From assembly GCA_959608625.1 (NCBI GenBank), contig CAUHQV010000008.1:1-64000 (forward strand): a DNA stretch of 64,000 nt, in the 5' to 3' direction. The notes under the pieces were generated by a model that saw nothing but the letters and a program-made list of their open reading frames with translations, ran no database searches and was not told where the DNA came from. Both the position numbers and the translations under genes were made by a program. This document shows positions 58,706 to 64,000 of the stretch, one piece after another (positions within the stretch are counted from its first letter, which is position 1; each line of letters starts with the position of its first letter). This DNA comes from an uncultured Flavobacteriales bacterium. GTDB taxonomy: Bacteria > Bacteroidota > Bacteroidia > Flavobacteriales > UBA1820.

Positions 58706-58738
58706 TTTCCACCGCCTAGCGGAAGCAAGCGGTGGAAA
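58706..58738. other. Perfect 10-bp hairpin beside repeat copy B
   Basis: TTTCCACCGC / GCGGTGGAAA with a 13-nt loop, directly after copy B and absent from copy A. No T-run follows. Confidence 0.5.
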
Positions 58739-58906
58739 CTGTCAGCGCTGGGGCGACTGGTGTCGCGGAACGGTTCTTTATCTTGCTCCGGCCGAGCACG
58801 GCCCTTTTGGCAAGACAAATGAATGTTAAGTCCGTACCCGGCCCGGGCAGAAAGGAACAGCATCTGGAATAATCCGATAGTTATTGCCGCATATTGTCTC
58901 TATTTC

Positions 58907-59566
58907 CTATGGCGCCAAACGTTCCAGTTTCCACGAAAAATCTTCTCGTAGGGCATACCGCAACCGGTCGTGCATCCGGTTCGGGCGCCCCTGCCAGAAT
59001 TCGATCACCGTGGGGTGCACCAGGTACAGGCCGCAATGCGGAGGGCGGGGTACGTCCTGTCCCTCGTATTTTTTCTCGAACTCTTCCAACCGCTTGTCCA
59101 GGTATTCCCGGGAAGGGACGGCTTCGCTTTGGTCGGAAGCCCAGGCGCCCAGCCTTGATCCGCGGGGACGGGTGGCGAAGTATCCGTCCGAAGCGCTTTC
59201 GGGGGTTATTTCGGCTGTGCCTTCGATGATGACCTGGCGTTCGAGCGCATCCCAGAAAAAGGACAGGCATACGGCTGGGTTTTGGGCGATGTCGCGTCCT
59301 TTCTCGCTGTGGTAGTTGGTATAAAAATAGAAACCTTCCCAAGTGAAGCGTTTGAGCAGTACCACGCGCGAACGGGGCGTACCTTCAGGGCGAATGGTGG
59401 CCAAAGTCATGGCGTTCGCCTCTTCGATCAGGTCGCTTGCGTCCGCCATATTGTACCAACCCTGGAAGAGATCCATGGGGTTGTCTGTGACGGAGCGTTC
59501 GTCCAGATGGAATTTTTCGTACGAGCGGCGTTCGTTGCTCAGGTCGAGGTCTTGTTTTCCATCCAT
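58907..59566 (-). CDS. pdxH: Pyridoxamine 5'-phosphate oxidase
   Basis: 219 aa. PdxH oxidises PNP or PMP to pyridoxal 5'-phosphate with FMN. Visible family blocks are ANAMTLATIRPEGTPRSRVVLLK, FYFYTNYHSEKGRDIAQNPAV, FFWDALERQVIIEGTAE and the C-terminal GQDVPRPPHCGLYLVHPTVIEFWQGR with RLRYALR. It lies 19 nt after tcdA, so the two are one unit. Confidence 0.96.
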   Translation of the reverse strand: MDGKQDLDLSNERRSYEKFHLDERSVTDNPMDLFQGWYNMADASDLIEEANAMTLATIRPEGTPRSRVVLLKRFTWEGFYFYTNYHSEKGRDIAQNPAVCLSFFWDALERQVIIEGTAEITPESASDGYFATRPRGSRLGAWASDQSEAVPSREYLDKRLEEFEKKYEGQDVPRPPHCGLYLVHPTVIEFWQGRPNRMHDRLRYALREDFSWKLERLAP

Positions 59567-59585
59567 ATCCGTATCGGTTTTTCGG

Positions 59586-60317
59586 TTATTCTTTCAGTAA
59601 GGCCCGTATGATGTGGGCGGCGGCATGCAGGCCGAAAGCGGCGGGCATGTACGAAATGGTTCCGTAATAGGACCGTTTGTATTCTTCCCCTTCGACGGTC
59701 TGCATGCTTGTTTCGTCGGGCAGCTCTTCGCTGTATACGGCGTAGAAGCCCCGGGGCTTTTGTCCTGTCTCCTGGCTCAACCTTTTGCGGATACTGCGGG
59801 CCAGCGGGCAATTTTTGGACTTAGAAATATCCGCTACCCGGATAGCAGAGGCGTCCAGCCGCCCTCCAGCGCCCATAGCGCTGACCAAGGGTATTTTTTG
59901 ATCCATACAGGAGCGTATCAGGGCTAGTTTGGGACTCAGGCTGTCGATGCAGTCGGCTACGTAATCGTATTTTTTCCCCACCAGGGAATAAGCGTCCTGC
60001 GGTTGGAGAAATTTCTCCACGGCGGTCAATTCGAGGCCGGGGTTGATGTCTTTCAGGCGTTCGGCGATCACACTCGCTTTGGAATGCCCTATGGTCGAAT
60101 GGAGGGCGGCTATCTGGCGGTTGATGTTGGTCGTGGAAACGGTATCCGCATCCACGATAGTTATCCGACCAATTCCGGCCCGGGCGAGGAATTCCGCAGC
60201 GAATCCGCCTACGCCTCCCAAGCCTACGACAAGGATGTTGGCATCCGTCAGGCGGGTGATGCCGCAGTCTTTCACCAGCAGGCGCTGGCGGTCGTTCCAG
60301 GATTCGTTTTTTTCCAT
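59586..60317 (-). CDS. tcdA: tRNA threonylcarbamoyladenosine dehydratase
   Basis: 243 aa, an E1-like/ThiF-fold enzyme. TcdA cyclises t6A at position 37 of tRNAs to ct6A using ATP. It has the nucleotide-binding LVVGLGGVGGFAAEFLARAG (about 29-48), the acidic VDADTVSTTNINRQ, and CIDSLSPKLALI. The late block SYMPAAFGLHAAAHIIRALL is typical for TcdA. It precedes pdxH. No csdE or csdA partner is nearby. Confidence 0.9.
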   Translation of the reverse strand: MEKNESWNDRQRLLVKDCGITRLTDANILVVGLGGVGGFAAEFLARAGIGRITIVDADTVSTTNINRQIAALHSTIGHSKASVIAERLKDINPGLELTAVEKFLQPQDAYSLVGKKYDYVADCIDSLSPKLALIRSCMDQKIPLVSAMGAGGRLDASAIRVADISKSKNCPLARSIRKRLSQETGQKPRGFYAVYSEELPDETSMQTVEGEEYKRSYYGTISYMPAAFGLHAAAHIIRALLKE

Positions 60318-60400
60318 CGGTTTCAGGGTGCAAATTTACGCTAAAAAACCGGAAAAACACCGGGATTCTTTGCTTTCCTGCGGGCAATACCCCCGGCAGT

Positions 60401-60434
60401 GCGCGGCTTTGCCGCGCTCCGGCGGTACGCCGGA
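60401..60434. other. Two adjacent perfect GC hairpins upstream of tcdA
   Basis: GCGCGGC-TTT-GCCGCGC (60401-60417) and TCCGGCG-GTA-CGCCGGA (60418-60434) touch end to end. Each is a perfect 7-bp stem with a 3-base loop. They lie between the tolC terminator and tcdA, whose start is at 60317. Confidence 0.5.
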
Positions 60435-60466
60435 AAAAACACAGCGACGTTAAGTGTAAACAGGAA

Positions 60467-60503
60467 AAACAAAAAGCCCGTCTAAAAAGAGCGGGCTTTT
60501 AGA
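60467..60503 (-). terminator. Terminator after the TolC-family gene
   Basis: On the minus strand AAAAGCCCG / CGGGCTTTTT with a loop of about ten bases and a following TGTTTTTC. It closes the RND efflux-TolC operon. Confidence 0.75.
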
Positions 60504-60520
60504 AGTGAGCTACAGGGCTG

Positions 60521-61708
60521 CTACAGGCTGTATTTACCTAGTTCGATTACCAGCGTATTGTAATTATACGACAGTTCGTTGAACTCGTCCATATTCCGGT
60601 ATACCGGGTCCAGCTCGGTGAAATATTCCAGGATGGTCATGCTTCCGGCATCCAACGCTTTTTTCAATAGGGTGGATTTTGCGGTGCCGTCCCCGCTTTC
60701 CCGGTAAAAACCGTACATGGCTTCCAGCCGTTTGGCTTGCGAATACTTGGTGTTCACTTCGGTGTTCAGCGTGGTCTGCAAGGCATGGGATACGGTTTCT
60801 GCTTCTGCCAGGCGGGCGCGGGCCAGCTTGACGGTATTCCGGCTTTCGAAGATGGGCAGGCTCATACCGACCGTCACACCGTTGAATTTGAACCCGTCTG
60901 AGGCTGAATATTTGTATCCTGCGCTGAATTTCGGCAGGGCCATCGATGTGGCGAGTTTCCGTTCCATCAGAGTGGCTTTTTCCGTCGCTTTGGCACCTGA
61001 GAGGCCCGGGTCGGTCGCGTAGGCCTTGTTCAGGGTTTCGTCCAGGGCCGGCAGGGCGGGAAGGGGCATCGGGACGATCTCCGTGTCTTCCGTCAGGGTG
61101 CTGCCTGTCATAGCCGACAGGCTGGCCAGCGCCGTTTCCAGGGATATCCGGGTGCGCACGAGGTTGTTGCGGGCCGACAGGGTTTGGAATTCGATCCGGT
61201 TCTCTTCGATCGAAGTGATATCGCCCGTTTCCGCCTGTTTTTTGGCAATATCCCGGGCGAACAAGGCGTCGGCCAGGCGGAGGCTGTCCGTAGCCATCCG
61301 CTTTTTCAAATAGACGATTTCCTGTACGGCCAGCCGGGCCTGGAGCAGGATATTCATGCGGAGTTCCCGGTAGGCTGCGTCGGCTACTTCCGTTTTAGCT
61401 TTGGCTGCCTTTCTCCGTTGCAGGTAGGCGGTGGGGAAATCGAAACCTTGCGCGGCAGTGAATTCGTCCTGTCCCGTCGCCCCGGACGATCCCCACTGGT
61501 GGGTGTAACCCAGTTCAGGGTCGGGGAGGGTATTGCCTGTGCGTGCCTCCAGGCGGTTTGCCTGTGCGGAGGCCTGAGCGCTTTGCAAAGTCGGGGAATG
61601 CTGCTCTACGGCCCGCAGGATATCCGCCTCGGAAAGACTGCGGTTTTGTGCGGCCGCACCCGCTGAAAAGACGGCCAGTGCAGCCAAAGAGAGTATATAT
61701 CTTATCAT
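60521..61708 (-). CDS. TolC-family outer-membrane efflux protein
   Basis: 395 aa from the ATG at 61708; the longer frame to 62068 is antisense-like noise over the permease gene. A signal peptide (MIRYILSLAALAVFSAGAAAQ) is followed by two alternating coil-barrel repeats of the outer-membrane efflux family: LSEADILRAVEQHSPTLQSA, TGNTLPDPELGYTHQ and GMSLPIFESRNTVKLARARLAE. It forms the outer-membrane duct of a tripartite pump. Its start overlaps the permease stop by four bases (ATGA). A CusC-like role is likely from the neighbour. Confidence 0.92.
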   Translation of the reverse strand: MIRYILSLAALAVFSAGAAAQNRSLSEADILRAVEQHSPTLQSAQASAQANRLEARTGNTLPDPELGYTHQWGSSGATGQDEFTAAQGFDFPTAYLQRRKAAKAKTEVADAAYRELRMNILLQARLAVQEIVYLKKRMATDSLRLADALFARDIAKKQAETGDITSIEENRIEFQTLSARNNLVRTRISLETALASLSAMTGSTLTEDTEIVPMPLPALPALDETLNKAYATDPGLSGAKATEKATLMERKLATSMALPKFSAGYKYSASDGFKFNGVTVGMSLPIFESRNTVKLARARLAEAETVSHALQTTLNTEVNTKYSQAKRLEAMYGFYRESGDGTAKSTLLKKALDAGSMTILEYFTELDPVYRNMDEFNELSYNYNTLVIELGKYSL

Positions 61709-64000
61709 ATCGTTCGTGTTTTTCGGTTGATCATTGTGTATACGATCGGGATGATGAATATGTTGAGCAGGGTCGAAGTGAGCAGCCCGCCCAGGATGAC
61801 CTTCGCCATCGGGCTCTGTATCTCGTTGCCCGGCAGGTCTCCTCCCAAGGCCAGCGGGATGAGTGCCAGGGCGGAGGAAAGGGCCGTCATCAGGATAGGG
61901 TTCAGCCGGTCCATCGAGCCGTGCATCACAGCCCTGTCGAGGCTTTCCCCGTCCGCGATCAATTGGTTGTAACGCGATACCAGCAGGATGCCGTTGCGGG
62001 TGGCGATACCCAGCAGCGAAATGAACCCGATGATGGCCGGTATGCTGATGATCCCGGAGGAGAGCCATATCGCTGCCACACCGCCTATCAGAGCGAAAGG
62101 CATGTTGAGCATGATGATCCCCGATAGTTTTACGCTTCGGAACTCCTGGTACAAAAGCAGGAAGATCACGATCAGCGAGAGGAGCGACGCCAGCGAAAGG
62201 GTGTTCGACGCTTCTTGTTCGCTCTCGAACTGGCCGCCGTATTCCACATGATATCCCTGCGGCATGTCGACTTGTGCGGCGATGATCTTTTGGATATCGT
62301 TCACCACCCCGCGAAGGTCGCCCGAAGAAACGTTGGCCGAAATGACGATCTTGCGGCGCACGTTCTCCCGCGATATGGTGTTAGGCCCGGCGGCGGAACG
62401 GATTTCCGCGACCTGCTCCAACGGCACTTTCCCGCCCGGGGAGTCGATGTACAGTTCCGAGATGGCCTCGATAGAACCCCGGGAGTCGTCGTCCGACTTC
62501 AGGGTCACGTCGTATGTGCGGCCCTGGTCGTACACCTGTGACACCACACGGCCCGAAAGGGAAGTCTCGATGAATTCCGAAAATTCCGCCAGGGTGATGC
62601 CGTATTTGGCCAGCATGTCACGGCGCGGTACGATCTGGAGCTGGGCGCGTTCGATCTGCGGTTCGACAGTCAAATCGGCGATGCCTTCCACGCCGGATAT
62701 TTTGCTCTTGATATCCTGCCCGATAGAGAACATCTTGTTTAAATCGTCGCCGAAGAGTTTGATAGCGATATTCGCCTTCGTACCCGAGAGCATGGCGTCG
62801 ATACGGTGGGAGATAGGCTGGCCTATTTCCACGTTGATACCTTTTACCTGGGCGAGTTTTTCGCGCACGTCGGCCATGAATTCCGCCCGGGAACGTTTGT
62901 CGAGCGTGAAGGGAGCTTCGATCTCCGAGGCGTTCACGCCCAGGGCGTGTTCGTCCAGTTCGGCGCGCCCCGTCTTGCGGGCTACGGTCTGTATTTCGGG
63001 CACGGTGAGCAGGATTTCCTCCACCGTTTTACCGATCCGGTCGCTCTCCGGCAGGGAAATACCCGGCATGGTCGCTATGTTGATAGTCAGTGAACCTTCG
63101 TTGAAGCCCGGCAGGAAGCTGCGCCCCATGGTGGTAAAGGCTACGATAGCCGCCAGGAAAAGGACGCACATGGCCGCCAGTACGGCACGTTTGCGGGTCA
63201 TCACCCATTCGAGGGCCCCACGGTAACGTTTCTTCAGCCACGCGGATACCGGTGGTTCTTTTTCAGCCTTGGTCAGCGTTTTATCCCCGGTGAGCAGCAT
63301 CGAGCAAAGTACCGGGGTAAGGGTCACCGCGACGATCATCGAAGCGAAAAGCGACACGATGAACGCGATACCCAGCGGGCGCAGCATACGTCCCTCCATG
63401 CCCGAGAGGAAGAACAGCGGAATAAACGCCACGATGGTGATAATGGTGGCGTTCACCACGGAGCTCCGTATTTCCACCGAAGCGTCGAATACCACCGACA
63501 GGTTGCCCTTTCGCTGGTCTTTGGGCAGGGCATGGTTTTCCCGCAGTCGTTTGTAGACATTCTCTACGTCGATAATGGCATCGTCTACCAGCGAACCGAT
63601 GGCGATGGCCATACCCCCCAGACTCATCGTATTGATGGTCATTCCCATCGCCTTGAGTACCAGTATGGCGGTAAGCAGGGACAGGGGCAGGGCGATGAGC
63701 GATATCAGGGTGGTGCGGGTACTCATCAGAAAGAGGAAAAGCACGATCACCACAAATATAGACCCCTCGAACAGGGCTTTCTGTACGTTGTCTATCGAAC
63801 TTTCGATAAAATTGGCCTGCCGGAAAATGTCGGTCGACACATGGATGCCCGCAGGTAGTTTGGACGACAGTTCGGCGATGGACTCATCCAGCTTTTCGGT
63901 CAGTTCGATCGTATTGGTGGCCGGTTGTTTGGTCACGGTGATCAGTACCGCCGGGTGCCCTTTTTCCGAGGCCAGTCCCAGCAGCGGGGTTTTCCCGCCG
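61705..64000 (-). CDS. RND heavy-metal efflux permease (CusA/CzcA type), 5' end outside the window
   Basis: About 765 residues are in the window; the frame runs off the end at 64000. It opens mid-protein with GGKTPLLGLASEKGHPAVLI, then the segment VTKQPATNTIELTEK. Membrane motifs of heavy-metal RND pumps are clear: SLVDDAIIDVENVYKRLREN (TM4 acidic residues), VNATIITIVAFIPLFFLSGM and the C-terminal helix bundle ending MINRKTRTI. The family exports Cu, Ag, Zn, Co or Cd across the envelope by proton drive. The metal is not readable here. A membrane-fusion protein should lie just upstream, beyond the window. Confidence 0.9.
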   Translation of the reverse strand, partial: GGKTPLLGLASEKGHPAVLITVTKQPATNTIELTEKLDESIAELSSKLPAGIHVSTDIFRQANFIESSIDNVQKALFEGSIFVVIVLFLFLMSTRTTLISLIALPLSLLTAILVLKAMGMTINTMSLGGMAIAIGSLVDDAIIDVENVYKRLRENHALPKDQRKGNLSVVFDASVEIRSSVVNATIITIVAFIPLFFLSGMEGRMLRPLGIAFIVSLFASMIVAVTLTPVLCSMLLTGDKTLTKAEKEPPVSAWLKKRYRGALEWVMTRKRAVLAAMCVLFLAAIVAFTTMGRSFLPGFNEGSLTINIATMPGISLPESDRIGKTVEEILLTVPEIQTVARKTGRAELDEHALGVNASEIEAPFTLDKRSRAEFMADVREKLAQVKGINVEIGQPISHRIDAMLSGTKANIAIKLFGDDLNKMFSIGQDIKSKISGVEGIADLTVEPQIERAQLQIVPRRDMLAKYGITLAEFSEFIETSLSGRVVSQVYDQGRTYDVTLKSDDDSRGSIEAISELYIDSPGGKVPLEQVAEIRSAAGPNTISRENVRRKIVISANVSSGDLRGVVNDIQKIIAAQVDMPQGYHVEYGGQFESEQEASNTLSLASLLSLIVIFLLLYQEFRSVKLSGIIMLNMPFALIGGVAAIWLSSGIISIPAIIGFISLLGIATRNGILLVSRYNQLIADGESLDRAVMHGSMDRLNPILMTALSSALALIPLALGGDLPGNEIQSPMAKVILGGLLTSTLLNIFIIPIVYTMINRKTRTI

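Noticed and set aside
61709..62068. A 120-residue N-terminal extension of the TolC-family protein
   Set aside because: It overlaps the RND permease gene in another frame, is Arg/His/Pro-rich like other shadows, and the ATG at 61708 opens a proper signal peptide with the ATGA overlap typical of coupled genes.

Overview
The window is a 64 kb piece of a Bacteroidales chromosome, possibly Rikenellaceae or Alistipes-like (inference from gene content and moderately high GC; no marker was searched). The Bacteroidota signs are direct: about fifteen promoters of the TTTG / TAnnTTTG type, a fused LpxC-FabZ protein, two TonB-dependent receptors with CarboxypepD_reg-like N-terminal domains, a DnaE with a fused exonuclease domain, a BACON-domain lipoprotein, a GSCFA protein, a DUF4136 lipoprotein and a sodium-pumping methylmalonyl-CoA decarboxylase. 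Most of the window is housekeeping. I see no prophage, insertion sequence, CRISPR array or integrated element.

Layout. 1-3.6 kb: 3' part of tRNA-Val, an orphan Cys-rich protein, a His-rich membrane protein and a TonB-dependent receptor. 3.7-8.6 kb: enolase (minus), then an MBL-fold hydrolase, a GSCFA protein, a DUF4136 lipoprotein and a small beta-barrel protein. 8.7-12.1 kb: thrS-infC-rpmI-rplT, in which thrS is broken by an apparent 13-nt deletion and infC starts at AUC. 12.1-17.3 kb: a Dna2-like nuclease-helicase, then a cobalamin riboswitch ahead of a BACON/EF-hand/leucine-rich-repeat lipoprotein. 17.4-21.3 kb (minus): lpxD-lpxC/fabZ-lpxA-efp. 21.5-27 kb: dnaE and recA. 27-36 kb: yigZ-ribD, a pRiA4b ORF-3-like protein, a GNAT, SPFH-NfeD, a THUMP-like methyltransferase, a candidate small RNA, DUF192, lgt and an acidic repeat protein. 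36-42.4 kb (minus): rplM-rpsI-rpsB-tsf, rseP, a structured repeat, recO, plsC and a thioesterase. 42.4-48 kb (minus): a thiamine-type TonB receptor behind a TPP riboswitch, ribH, a TPR protein, a CarboxypepD_reg-like protein and an S4 protein. 48-49.5 kb: three 68-bp promoter-carrying repeats and a decayed secreted-protein gene. 49.5-56 kb: mce-mmdA-oadG-biotin carrier-oadB (minus), divergent meaB and a HExxH lipoprotein. 56-64 kb (minus): gpmI-prmA, a second copy of the structured repeat, tcdA-pdxH, and an RND efflux permease (cut by the window end) with its TolC partner.

How it fits together. Vitamins are a theme: cobalamin (riboswitch; meaB serves the B12-dependent mutase), thiamine (riboswitch plus receptor), riboflavin (ribD, ribH) and B6 (pdxH). 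The methylmalonyl-CoA cluster fits succinate-to-propionate fermentation coupled to sodium export; the mutase itself is not in the window. The lpx genes make lipid A, lgt matures the several lipoproteins, and rseP handles envelope proteolysis.

The least explained items are the structured dispersed repeat with compensatory base pairs (40.3 and 58.5 kb), the tandem repeat in which every unit carries a complete promoter (48 kb), the cobalamin-switched LRR lipoprotein, the candidate small RNA at 32.9 kb and the thrS lesion.
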